Assembly (NCBI GenBank): GCA_965194375.1
Contig: OZ239428.1
Source of the DNA: Tabrizicola_A aquatica
Lineage (GTDB): Bacteria; Pseudomonadota; Alphaproteobacteria; Rhodobacterales; Rhodobacteraceae
DNA length: 64,000 nt
Reading direction: 5' to 3' (one strand)
Part shown: positions 17,059 to 26,400 of the stretch, piece after piece
How the letters are laid out: each line of letters begins with the position of its first letter
Position numbering within the stretch: position 1 is the first letter of the stretch
Program-made: the position numbers and the translations under genes
Notes under the pieces: model-generated
The model's input: the letters and a program-made list of their open reading frames with translations, nothing else
What the model was told of the DNA's origin: nothing
Databases searched by the model: none

Positions 17059-18522
17059 TTACTGACCGCCCCCCATCATGTCTTGACCGTTGATCAACAG
17101 ACCCCCGGCCTCGGTCGCCTCGATCTCCCAGATCAACTCGCCATCGACGCCGGGCTGCGACATCATCTGCGCCATGCCAAGCATCATGCCCATCTCTTGC
17201 AGACCCATTTCGGGCGGGCTGGCCAAGAGCGCCTCGTTGATCTTGTCCATCCCGGTCAGGCCGATGCGGGCTTTGCCCACGGGCATCGGCATCGCGGGAC
17301 CAACGGCCATGCTGGCCTCATAGGTCAGCCTGTAGCCCGGCGCGTTGGTTTCACCGGGCGCGATAGTGATGTCGAGCGAGCCTTCGGGCAGGATCGCTGA
17401 GAGCAACTGCATGCCGAACTCAGGGCCTGCGGTGGCATCTGCCGGCAGATCCAACAAGCCCAGCGCCAGCGCCGCACCCGCGGCCGGATCAAAGCGCGAT
17501 GCGGCGACGTCCAGCGTCATATCCGTCGGGACCATCGCGGCGGCAAAGGGTGGCACCAGGCCCTCAGGCAGGGACAGGCCCTTGAAGCTGATCGCCTCGC
17601 GGAATTTGCCCTCAGCCACCGCGCCGTTCACGTCGATGGTCAGCCCCACCTCATCCATGCCCACCGGACCCATCGGGGTTTCCAGCGTCAGGGTCTTGTA
17701 AGCCCCGGTCATTTGTAGATTGGCAAAGATCGGCATGGCGGCTTCAAGCGCGGCCTTCAGCCCAGCCTTGTCCGCCTCGATCATGGCCGCGTCGGGGCGG
17801 GCGACGAAATAGGCCAAAAGCCCGTAAAGGCCTTTGGGCTGATAGCCGGTCATGCCGCCCTCGGCGCTGCCCTCGGCCATAGTGAGGACGAAGGGCATCG
17901 GCGGCATGCCTTCGCCACCCGGAATGGTCATTTCATAGCGCAGATTGCCCGAGCTGGTCGTGAACTGGCCATCCACCCCGCCCGCCGCGCCCGCCTGCGC
18001 TGTGCCCTCGATGGTGACGCTGTCTTGGGTCACTTTCATCACCATTTCGCCCAAAGTCGGGGCGATCTGGGTCTGCTCGGTGAGCATGTTGCTCAAAGCA
18101 AGGCTGTAGGAGGAGGTATCGCCCAAGGCTTCATCGAAGGTGCCGGTCAGCAAGAACTGCTCATACTCGGTCTTTGTGGTCATCGCGCCGGGGATGTCAT
18201 AGGCGACCGACACCGGCTGATCGACCTCATAGGCCCAGGTGCCGTCGCCATTGTCGGCCAGCGTCATCACGATGGGGGTGATGGTCGAGGTCATGCCAAC
18301 CTCGGCCGGGACTTGGGCCAACAGGGAGGCGGGATCGAGCGTCACCTGATAGGCATCGCCGTCCACGGCCACGGTCACAACGCCCTCGGTGGTGCCAAGA
18401 TAGGTCTGGAACACCGCCAAAAGATCCGCCGCGCCCTGATCGGTGGCCTCGGCCAAGACGGTGGTGGACCATAGGGTCATGGCGCAGGTCAGGCCCAAGG
18501 CCGAAGTTGAGATAATCCGCAT
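17059..18522 (-). CDS. Secreted protein, DUF2125-like
   Basis: The 487-residue protein has a Sec signal peptide (RIISTSALGLTCAMTLWSTT...VLAEA, cleavage near residue 24) and no later membrane segment, so it should be periplasmic. The mature chain has few charged residues and is full of beta-strand-like stretches such as NGDGTWAYEVDQPVSVAYD. A C-terminal Met/Gln/Gly-rich tail ends in MMGGGQ. Overall it resembles the DUF2125 secreted proteins of Rhodobacteraceae, whose role is unknown; I assign the family only tentatively. The start is the ATG at 18522. The GNAT gene follows 3 bases after its stop. Confidence 0.65.
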   Translation of the reverse strand: MRIISTSALGLTCAMTLWSTTVLAEATDQGAADLLAVFQTYLGTTEGVVTVAVDGDAYQVTLDPASLLAQVPAEVGMTSTITPIVMTLADNGDGTWAYEVDQPVSVAYDIPGAMTTKTEYEQFLLTGTFDEALGDTSSYSLALSNMLTEQTQIAPTLGEMVMKVTQDSVTIEGTAQAGAAGGVDGQFTTSSGNLRYEMTIPGGEGMPPMPFVLTMAEGSAEGGMTGYQPKGLYGLLAYFVARPDAAMIEADKAGLKAALEAAMPIFANLQMTGAYKTLTLETPMGPVGMDEVGLTIDVNGAVAEGKFREAISFKGLSLPEGLVPPFAAAMVPTDMTLDVAASRFDPAAGAALALGLLDLPADATAGPEFGMQLLSAILPEGSLDITIAPGETNAPGYRLTYEASMAVGPAMPMPVGKARIGLTGMDKINEALLASPPEMGLQEMGMMLGMAQMMSQPGVDGELIWEIEATEAGGLLINGQDMMGGGQ

Positions 18523-18594
18523 GAAATCACCTTTCAAAGGAAGGGCTGGCAATGAAACCGCCCGCCGACAAGGGCGGGCGCGGCGGGCAATGTC

Positions 18595-18906
18595 TTAGTG
18601 TGTCCAAGCGCCCTTGCGGTTGGTGGCGAAGTTTTCGCCATAGCCGCCGGGGCGGATGTTGTGCTTGCGCGGCTTTGGTTCAACCACCTCGGCCTCGATC
18701 CCTTTGGAGGCCGCATAGGCCAGCGCCGCCTCGCGGCTGTCAAAGCGCAGTTTGACCTGGGTCTGCGTGTCGTTGGACGAGGTCCAGCCCATCAACGGAT
18801 CAACGGTGCGTTCCGCGGCGGGCGCATATTCCAGCACCCAAAGCTTGGTCTTGCCGACACCCGACTGCATGGCGGTTTTCGCGGGCTGATAGATGCGGGC
18901 GCGCAT
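18595..18906 (-). CDS. ETC complex I accessory subunit (NDUFS4-like)
   Basis: The 103-residue protein matches the conserved region of the mitochondrial complex I 18-kDa subunit (NDUFS4/AQDQ), which alphaproteobacteria share with mitochondria. Visible hallmarks are MRARIYQPAKTAMQSG, TKLWVLEY, DPLMGWTSSNDTQTQVKLRF (residues about 37-56) and a late IRPGGYGENF. It is expected to bind the NADH:ubiquinone oxidoreductase matrix-like arm on the cytoplasmic face. It lies on its own, far from any nuo operon in this window, as is common for this subunit. Confidence 0.92.
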   Translation of the reverse strand: MRARIYQPAKTAMQSGVGKTKLWVLEYAPAAERTVDPLMGWTSSNDTQTQVKLRFDSREAALAYAASKGIEAEVVEPKPRKHNIRPGGYGENFATNRKGAWTH

Positions 18907-18983
18907 GGTGGAACCTCCCTTGGGCTATGGTCGGGTTATTCCGAAAACTGCGGGAAAGTGCAAGGGCCGAAGGCGCGCAAGAT

Positions 18984-19040
18984 GCTGCCGGCTGGTCACG
19001 GGGAGTGTGGGTGGGGTGTGTGGTGCGACCAGCCGGCAGC
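18984..19040. repeat. 14-bp perfect inverted repeat enclosing a G-rich 29-base loop
   Basis: GCTGCCGGCTGGTC (18984-18997) is repeated in perfect inverse orientation at 19027-19040. The loop contains GGGG, GGG, GGGG and GG tracts separated by 1-6 bases, enough for a two-tetrad G-quadruplex. The element sits in the 337-base divergent gap between the complex I subunit gene and uvrB. The rest of that gap shows only the presumed promoters. Confidence 0.85.
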
Positions 19041-19204
19041 GAGGTTTGCTGCTTGCAAGGTCAGTTTGCCCCAGCCCCAGCCGCCTTGCAACCCAAAGAT
19101 GCAATTTTTAGGCGCCTTTCCCCTAAAATTGAGCCGGCATTGTTCACGTTCCCTTCATCAAGCTGAACAAAGCCTTACCAGAACCGCCCGCAACCCTTTC
19201 TCTA

Positions 19205-19219
19205 GAACAAAAACAGAAT
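19205..19219 (+). promoter_or_regulatory. Candidate LexA (SOS) box upstream of uvrB
   Basis: GAAC-AAAAACA-GAAT differs by one base from the alphaproteobacterial LexA direct-repeat consensus GAAC-N7-GAAC. It ends 24 bases before the uvrB start codon. A second imperfect copy on the other strand orientation, GTTC-ACGTTCC-CTTC, is at 19142-19156. uvrB is a known SOS gene in related bacteria. Confidence 0.45.
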
Positions 19220-19243
19220 AGATTGCGGGGAAAGGGAATCACC

Positions 19244-21427
19244 ATGCCCCACAACAATGCCAACCTGCCCACTGAACGCCCCGAAGTGCTGACCCGGCCG
19301 AAGCTGGAGGGCGGCAAACGCTTTGTCATGCAGACGCCGTTTCAGGCGGCGGGCGATCAACCCGCGGCGATTGCCGAACTGGCCGCAGGGGTGATGGCGG
19401 GCGAGCGCGATCAGGTGCTTTTGGGGGCCACCGGCACCGGCAAGACCTTTACCATGGCCAAGGTGATTGAGGAAACTCAGCGCCCAGCCATCATTTTGGC
19501 CCCCAACAAGACCTTGGCGGCCCAGTTGTATGGCGAGTTCAAAGGCTTCTTCCCCGATAACGCCGTCGAATACTTCGTGTCTTACTACGACTACTACCAG
19601 CCCGAAGCCTATGTCGCGCGCACCGACACCTATATTGAGAAAGAATCCCAGATCAACGAACAGATCGACCGGATGCGCCACTCGGCCACCCGGGCGCTCT
19701 TGGAACGGGACGACGTGATCATCGTGGCGTCTGTGTCGTGTATCTATGGTATCGGCTCGGTCGAGACCTATTCGGCCATGACCCAAGACCTGACCGTTGG
19801 CCAGCTTTACGACCAGCGCAAGGTGATTGCCGAACTGGTGGCCCAGCAATACCGCCGCAACGATCAGGCATTTTCGCGTGGCGCGTTCCGGGTGCGGGGC
19901 GACAGTCTGGAAGTTTGGCCCGCCCACCTTGACGACCGGGCCTGGCGCTTTTCCTTCTTTGGCGAAGAGCTTGAAACGATTGTGGAATTTGATCCGCTGA
20001 CGGGGGCCAAGACCGACAGCTTTGAGCAGATCCGCATCTATGCAAATTCGCACTATGTCACCCCGCGCCCGACGCTGCAGCAGGCGATCAAAGGCATCAA
20101 GGATGAGCTCTTTCACCGCCTGAAACAGCTGAATGTCGAGGGCAAATTGCTTGAGGCACAACGGCTGGAACAGCGCACCAACTTTGATCTTGAGATGCTG
20201 GAGGCAACGGGTTCTTGCGCCGGGATTGAGAACTACTCGCGCTGGCTGACGGGGCGGCAACCGGGCGAGCCACCGCCCACCCTGTTTGAGTTCATCCCTG
20301 ACAATGCCATCGTGTTTGCCGATGAATCCCACGTCTCGGTGCCGCAGATTGGCGGCATGTACAAAGGCGACTTCCGGCGTAAGTTCACGCTGGCCGAACA
20401 CGGGTTCCGCCTGCCCTCGTGCATGGACAACCGCCCGCTGAAGTTTGAGGAATGGGACGCGATGCGCCCGCAGTCGGTCTTTGTCAGCGCCACGCCCGCG
20501 AAATGGGAGTTGGAGCAGACCGGCGGCGTCTTTACCGAACAGGTCATCCGCCCCACTGGCCTGATTGATCCGCAGGTCGAAATTCGGCCCGTAGAAATGC
20601 AGGTTGACGATCTTTTGGACGAGATCCGCAAAGTCGCGGCGCAGGGCTTGCGGGTGCTTGTCACAACGTTGACCAAACGGATGGCCGAGGATCTGACCGA
20701 GTATTTCCACGAACAGGGCATTCGCATCCGCTATATGCACTCGGACATCGACACCATCGAACGCATTGAAATCCTGCGCGATTTGCGGCTGGGGGCGTTT
20801 GATGTGCTGGTGGGGATCAACCTCTTGCGCGAGGGCTTGGACATTCCGGAATGCGGGCTGGTGGCGATCCTTGACGCTGACAAAGAGGGCTTCCTGCGCT
20901 CAGAAACTTCGCTGATCCAAACCATCGGGCGGGCGGCGCGCAATTCCGAAGGCCGGGTCATCATGTATGCGGATCGCATCACCGGGTCGATGGAACGGGC
21001 GATGGGCGAAACCAACCGGCGCCGCGCCAAGCAAGTGGCCTATAACACCGAACATGGCATCACGCCGACGACCATTAAGAAGAACGTCGAAGACATCCTT
21101 CTGGGCATCTATCAGGGCGACACCGACCAGTCGCGGGTGACGACCAAGGTCGACAAGCCCAATGTCGGCCAGAACCTTGCTGCGCATCTTGATGCGCTGC
21201 GTCTGGCCATGCGCAAGGCGGCGGAAAATCTGGAATTCGAAGAAGCCGCCCGCCTGCGCGATGAGGTCAAGCGGCTGGAGGCGGTAGAACTGGCCGTGGC
21301 TGACGACCCCTTGGCGCGCCAGTCGGTGATCGAAGAGGCGGTGGATGAGGCCGTGAAGGCGCGGGGCCGCAGCACGGGTGGCCGCGCGGGGATGCGGGGT
21401 GGCAAGCGCTCGAACCGGGGGCGGTAA
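19244..21427 (+). CDS. uvrB: UvrABC system protein B
   Basis: The 727-residue excision-repair helicase loads the incision complex at DNA damage. Walker A GATGTGKTFTMAKV is at about residues 61-74. The beta-hairpin that threads DNA carries SYYDYYQPEAYV. DESHVSVPQIGGMY (about 359) includes the Walker B/DEAD-type motif, and TIGRAARNSEGRVI is helicase motif VI. The C-terminal UVR domain reads LEFEEAARLRDEVKRLE (about 664-680). The start is the ATG at 19244, with a GGGGAAAGGGA site upstream; a TTG 21 bases earlier is less likely. Candidate LexA boxes precede it. Confidence 0.98.
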   Translation: MPHNNANLPTERPEVLTRPKLEGGKRFVMQTPFQAAGDQPAAIAELAAGVMAGERDQVLLGATGTGKTFTMAKVIEETQRPAIILAPNKTLAAQLYGEFKGFFPDNAVEYFVSYYDYYQPEAYVARTDTYIEKESQINEQIDRMRHSATRALLERDDVIIVASVSCIYGIGSVETYSAMTQDLTVGQLYDQRKVIAELVAQQYRRNDQAFSRGAFRVRGDSLEVWPAHLDDRAWRFSFFGEELETIVEFDPLTGAKTDSFEQIRIYANSHYVTPRPTLQQAIKGIKDELFHRLKQLNVEGKLLEAQRLEQRTNFDLEMLEATGSCAGIENYSRWLTGRQPGEPPPTLFEFIPDNAIVFADESHVSVPQIGGMYKGDFRRKFTLAEHGFRLPSCMDNRPLKFEEWDAMRPQSVFVSATPAKWELEQTGGVFTEQVIRPTGLIDPQVEIRPVEMQVDDLLDEIRKVAAQGLRVLVTTLTKRMAEDLTEYFHEQGIRIRYMHSDIDTIERIEILRDLRLGAFDVLVGINLLREGLDIPECGLVAILDADKEGFLRSETSLIQTIGRAARNSEGRVIMYADRITGSMERAMGETNRRRAKQVAYNTEHGITPTTIKKNVEDILLGIYQGDTDQSRVTTKVDKPNVGQNLAAHLDALRLAMRKAAENLEFEEAARLRDEVKRLEAVELAVADDPLARQSVIEEAVDEAVKARGRSTGGRAGMRGGKRSNRGR

Positions 21428-21430
21428 CGC

Positions 21431-21769
21431 TCAGCTCTTCGACAAGACCCCCACCACCTCATACATCACCGGCTCAAATCCTTTGCACAGCGCGTTGATC
21501 TCGCGGTTTCGGTCGCGCATTTCGTGGGTGCGCAGCATGGCCTGATAATCCTCGCGCACGCGCCATTGCGAATAGTTGCAGACCCGCGTCATTGCGTCGT
21601 TCATGTGGAGCCCGGCGGCCACAAAGCCCGGCTGATGGCGGATGACTTCGTCATAGGCGGCTTGCAGCTTTTCGATCAGGTCATGGGCGGTGGCGGGGGT
21701 CATCTCGAAGGTGGTGATGACGGTCTGCCCCACAAATCCGGGGGTAATGGTCAGGTGATGGTCGTGCAT
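21431..21769 (-). CDS. Antibiotic biosynthesis monooxygenase (ABM)-domain protein
   Basis: The 112-residue protein has a dimeric alpha/beta-barrel ABM layout: a strand TVITTFEMTPATAHDL, a helix (LIEKLQAAYDEVIRHQPG) and FVAAGLHMN, then SQWRVREDYQAML, matching the W-x-x-x-E/D-x-y-Q/R helix of the family. It probably acts as a small cofactor-independent oxygenase or heme/quinone-binding protein; no substrate can be named. The start is the ATG at 21769, with a strong GGGAGGA site 7 bases upstream. It converges on uvrB, with only 3 bases between the stop codons. Confidence 0.75.
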   Translation of the reverse strand: MHDHHLTITPGFVGQTVITTFEMTPATAHDLIEKLQAAYDEVIRHQPGFVAAGLHMNDAMTRVCNYSQWRVREDYQAMLRTHEMRDRNREINALCKGFEPVMYEVVGVLSKS

Positions 21770-21868
21770 GGACGGTCCTCCCTGCCCCGCAGTCTGCCAC
21801 GGATGGCGCGAAAAATCATCCCGTTTCCCAACCGGACAGGTTAGGCTTAGCCCCATGGGAGACCCGAC

Positions 21869-22654
21869 ATGCCGAATGACCATGACGCCTATAAACCCGC
21901 CGAGATTGCCGCGTTGATCGAACAGGTCGGGGTGGCCAAGGCCCGGTTGCCCCTTGGCCAAATGCTGACACTGGCGGTGCTGGCCGGGGCCTTCATCAGC
22001 TTTGGCGCGGCGGGATATCTGATGGTCATGACCGGGGCGGATGCGGGCTTTGGCCCGCAGCGACTGCTGGGCGGCATTGTGTTTTCGCTGGGCCTGATCC
22101 TTGTGATCGTCGGCGGGGCCGAGCTGTTCACCGGCAATGCGCTGATGGTGATGGCGGCGGTTGACGGCAAGATCGGCCTTGGCGCGCTGTTGCGCAATTG
22201 GGGGGTGGTCTATGTCGGCAACCTGCTGGGCGCTGTGGGGGTTGCGGGGGCTTTCTGGTTTGGCGGGCTGACGGATGGCGCCTTGGGCCAGACCGCCGCG
22301 ACTGTCGCCACCGCCAAGGCGGCGGGCAGCGCCGTGCCTTGGCTGGTCAAGGGGGCCTTGTGCAACGCGCTGGTGTGCCTTGCGGTCTGGCTGTCGTTTT
22401 CGGCGCGCGACACCACGGGCAAGATCCTAGCGATCCTCTGGCCGATCTCGACCTTCGTGCTGTTGGGGTTGGAACATTCGGTCGCCAATATGTTCTTTTT
22501 CCCGCTTGGCCTGCTGGCCGGGGCCGACATCCCGGTGGCCTTGGCCCTGAACAACCTGTTCTGGGTGACCTTAGGCAATCTGCTGGGTGGGGCCGGAGGG
22601 GTGGCGCTGGCCTATCGCTATGCCTATCTTGGGGCCAAAGGGGACCCCAGATGA
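21869..22654 (+). CDS. Formate/nitrite transporter (FNT) family channel
   Basis: The 261-residue integral membrane protein has six hydrophobic segments, as in FocA/NirC. The FNT signature IVGGAELFTGNALMVMAAV lies around residues 79-97. The later LLGLEHSVANMFFFPLGLLAG segment is the second signature, with the family His in EHSVANM. It would conduct formate, nitrite or another small monovalent anion across the inner membrane. No formate dehydrogenase or nitrite reductase genes are adjacent. Its TGA overlaps the ATG of a 64-codon gene. Confidence 0.92.
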   Translation: MPNDHDAYKPAEIAALIEQVGVAKARLPLGQMLTLAVLAGAFISFGAAGYLMVMTGADAGFGPQRLLGGIVFSLGLILVIVGGAELFTGNALMVMAAVDGKIGLGALLRNWGVVYVGNLLGAVGVAGAFWFGGLTDGALGQTAATVATAKAAGSAVPWLVKGALCNALVCLAVWLSFSARDTTGKILAILWPISTFVLLGLEHSVANMFFFPLGLLAGADIPVALALNNLFWVTLGNLLGGAGGVALAYRYAYLGAKGDPR

Positions 22655-22845
22655 GCAACAGTCCGAAATACAAGTTCCTTGACCGCAACCATCCGTTCTT
22701 TGCCAAGACTTGGGTTCGCGCGGTGACGGTGGCGGTGCCCGCCGGGATGGCGGCGCTGGAGTTTTCCATGGCCAGCCCCGGCTTTGGCATCCTGTTCGCC
22801 GCGGCTGCCGCTTGGGCGCTGTGGGAGTTGTTCCTGCGCGCCTGA
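22651..22845 (+). CDS. Small membrane protein coupled to the FNT channel gene
   Basis: The 64-residue protein has a basic N-terminus (KYKFLDRNHPFFAKTWVR) and one or two hydrophobic segments (AVTVAVPAGMAALEF; FGILFAAAAAWALWELF). The ATG at 22651 overlaps the TGA of the FNT gene (ATGA), and a GGGGA site precedes it. I do not know a function; translational coupling suggests a role linked to the channel. A homologue-free overlap artefact is possible but unlikely given the clean membrane pattern and site. Confidence 0.7.
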   Translation: MSNSPKYKFLDRNHPFFAKTWVRAVTVAVPAGMAALEFSMASPGFGILFAAAAAWALWELFLRA

Positions 22846-22848
22846 GGA

Positions 22849-23148
22849 TCAGCAGCGGATGCTGCCCCGCATTTCGCCGCTGTCGCCTTGCAGCGTGCTG
22901 TCCACCAGTTTGCAGCCCGTCACTTCGGGGATCAGATCGATCATCGTGGCCCGGATCGCCCGATGCGCGCCGCGCGGCGCATATCCCAGACGAACGACCT
23001 CAACCCGTTTGTCGGTGTGAAACACCATATAGCTGCGGCCATCGCGGCTGACCTCGCTGCGCTGGGCTCCGAAAAATTCAGGCGCGGGATGCGCGCCACA
23101 GCCGACCAAGGCGACAAGAAAAAGGAGGGAAATCCATCGCTGCATCAT
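22849..23148 (-). CDS. Small lipoprotein of unknown function
   Basis: The 99-residue protein starts with MMQRWISLLFLVALVGCG, a lipoprotein signal peptide with lipobox LVGC (modified Cys at residue 17). The rest is a compact domain with two further cysteines (GCKLVD and the C-terminal GSIRC), probably a disulfide. It should be anchored in the inner or outer membrane facing the periplasm. I do not recognise the family. It converges on the small FNT-coupled gene with 3 bases between stops. Confidence 0.8.
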   Translation of the reverse strand: MMQRWISLLFLVALVGCGAHPAPEFFGAQRSEVSRDGRSYMVFHTDKRVEVVRLGYAPRGAHRAIRATMIDLIPEVTGCKLVDSTLQGDSGEMRGSIRC

Positions 23149-23405
23149 GCCGTGAGCCTGCCAAACCAAGGTTAACAGGGCGTTAAGGCGACATGGAAAC
23201 AGGGCGTCAGCGCCTTGATTTCGCGGCGACTTTGCCACGTTCGCGAGACAATCATTCCATTTTCGCCGTATTTGTCATGATTTTGCCCCAATTCACGCGC
23301 GCAACAGATCATATAAGACCAAAGCCCCCAAAGGGGCGCCATCCCAGAACAGACCCGACCGGGCATCAGACCCAAGGCGGGCGCGGCAGAGCAGGAAGAA
23401 CCGAC

Positions 23406-26400
23406 GTGCCCGTTTTCAATGGCACTTCCGGCAACGACACCCTCACCGGGGGCACCGGGGCCGACACGCTGAACGCCTTTGGCGGCAACGACTCGCTCAA
23501 TGCTGGGTCGGGCAACGATGTTTTGTTCGGTGGCGACGGCAATGACACGCTGAACGGCGGCAACGGCGCAGATACGTTCTATGGTGGAACGGGCAATGAT
23601 ATTGCGACCTATGCCTCGGCGACAGGCGCGGTTTCTGTGAACCTGTCCACCGGGCTGGGCAGCGGCAACCATGCCACGGGCGACGTTCTGTTTGAGATCG
23701 AGCATCTGATCGGATCGAACTTTGCCGACACGCTGACCGGTGACAGCGGGGCCAACAGCCTGTTTGGGGGCTTGGGCAACGATTCCCTTTACGGCGGCGA
23801 TGGGGGTGACACGCTGATCGGCGGCGGCGGGTCGGACCGGCTTTTTGGGGGCGACGGCTTTGACATTGCCGATTACAGCGGCTCAACCGCAGCGGTTTCG
23901 GTCAACCTTGCAACAGGTTTGGGCAGCGGAGGAGATGCAGCGGGCGATACGCTGACCGGGATCGAAGGCGTTATCGGGTCAGGGTTTAACGACACGCTGA
24001 TCGGAGCGGCGGGGAATGAATATCTGCTTGGCGGCGCGGGCAATGACAGCCTGAGCGGCGGCGCAGGGGCCGACACGCTGGACGGCGGCGCGGGCATCGA
24101 CTGGGCGAATTACGCCAGTTCGGGCGCTGCGGTGAATGTCGATCTGGCGGCCGGCACCGGGCTGGGCGGCGATGCGGCGGGCGATGTGCTGGCTGGGATC
24201 GAGAACCTCGAAGGTTCGGGCTTCAACGACAGCTTGCAGGGCGATGGGCTGGCCAACAGCCTGTCAGGCGGGGCGGGCGATGACCTGCTGATCGGTGGGG
24301 CCGGGGCCGATACGCTGGTGGGCGGGTTGGGCAGTGACACCGCCGATTACAGTACCTCGGCTGCGGGCGTGAACATTGGCCTGACGGGGACGCCGGGCCT
24401 TGGGGGTGATGCTGCGGGCGACAGCCTGACGGGGATCGAAAACCTCACAGGCTCGGGCCTGAATGACACGCTGACAGGCGATGGCGCGGCCAATATCCTT
24501 GCGGGCGGCGCAGGCGATGACATCCTGCAAGGCGGAGCCGGGGCCGACACGCTTTTGGGCGGCAGCGGCAATGACACCGCCTCATATGGCAGTGCGACGG
24601 CGGGGGTCAGCGTCAACCTGGCCACCGGCTTCACGGGTGGCTTTGCGGCGGGCGACGTGCTGGGCGGGATTGAACACCTGATCGGGTCGAACTTTAACGA
24701 CACGTTGATCGGCGACAGCGGTGCCAACCTTTTGGACGGTGGCGCTGCGGATGATCTCTTGGTCGGCGGCGCGGGCAGTGACACGCTGATTGGCGGCACC
24801 GGAATTGACACGGCGGACTATTCCGCCTCGGGCGCGGGCGTCACGGTGAATTTGACCACCGGCGCCGGGGCTGGGGGGGATGCGGCTGGCGATGTGCTAA
24901 GCCAGATCGAGAATATTCTGGGCTCAAGCTATGCCGATCTGCTGATCGGGGATGGCACTGCCAACAGCCTGAGCGGCGGCGCGGGGGATGACAGCCTGTA
25001 TGGCGGCGCGGGCAGCGACAGCCTGTTTGGTGGCGATGGCAATGATCTGCTGCAGGGCGGCGCAGGAGCCGACCGGGTCGAGGGCGGCGCGGGGATTGAT
25101 ACGGCCGATTACTCGGACTCAACCGCCGCCGTGAACGTCAACCTTGCGAGCGGTAGCGGAGCTGACGGCACGGCGGCCGGGGACACGCTGGTTGGGGTCG
25201 AAAACCTGTTCGGCTCGGTCTTCAACGACTCGCTTTACGGCAGCACTGGTGACAACTCCATCCGCGGTGGGCTGGGCAACGACCTCATCGACGCGGGCAA
25301 TGGCGACGACACCCTGAATGGCGGTGCGGGGCGTGACACGCTCTATGGCGGCCAAGGGATGGATTACCTTGACTACTCCGACAGCAATGCCGCCGTGTCG
25401 GTCAACCTCGGCGCGGGCACGGCCTCGGGCGGGCATGCCACGGGAGATGTGCTGGCCGGGGTGGACGGTATCTTCGGCTCGGCCTTTGACGACACGCTGA
25501 TCGGCTTTGACAACCAAGGGCTGGTGGGTGACGTCTATACCAACGTCTTTTTCGGCGGTGGTGGGAATGATTACATCGATGTCGGCGCGGGCAATGACAT
25601 TGCCAATGGCGATGAGGGCAATGACACCATTCTGGCCGGCGCGGGCGATGACGTGGCCACGGGCGGCGAGGGCAATGACGCCATTTATGGCGGCACAGGC
25701 AATGACACCGCCGATGGCGGCACAGGCGATGATCTGATCGACGCAGGCACCGGCAATGACAGCGTCACGGGCGGTGAAGGCAATGACAGCCTCTATGGCG
25801 GGGCAGGCAACGATACCCTGTTTGGCGGCACAGGCAATGACCTGATCTCGGGCGGGGCGGGGGCAGACAGTCTGGTTGGCGGCGCGGGGTCTGATACCTT
25901 TGTCGGCGGCATTGGCGATACCATCGTGGGCGGCGCGGGTGACAATGACGTGCTCGACCTGTCCGGCGCGGGCCCCTACCGGATCATCAAGGACCCCAGT
26001 GACCGGACTTCGGGCACCGTCGAGTTTCTGGATGCGCTGGGCAATGTCATCGGCACGCTCAGCTTTACCGGCATCGACGCCGGGATCGCCTGTTTCACCC
26101 CCGGAACGCAGGTGGCCACCCCCTCTGGCCCCCGCGCGATTGAACGCTTGCAACCGGGCGACATGGTCCTGACGCGCGACCGGGGCTATCAGCCGATCCG
26201 CTGGGTGGGGGTCAAAAGCTTTGGCACCCATGACTTGCAGGCCAATGCCGCCTTGCAGCCGATCCTCATCCATAAGGACGCCTTCGGCATGGGCGTGCCT
26301 GAGCGTGACATGAAAGTGTCGCGCCAGCATTGCCTGTTGCAAAGCGGCTCGCGGGCCGAGTTGTATTTCGGCGAGGACGAGGTTTTTGTCCGCGCGCTGC

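Noticed and set aside
23598..25860. Regular repeats considered as a CRISPR array
   Set aside because: Units are in-frame protein repeats with RTX nonapeptides, not short identical repeats with unique spacers.
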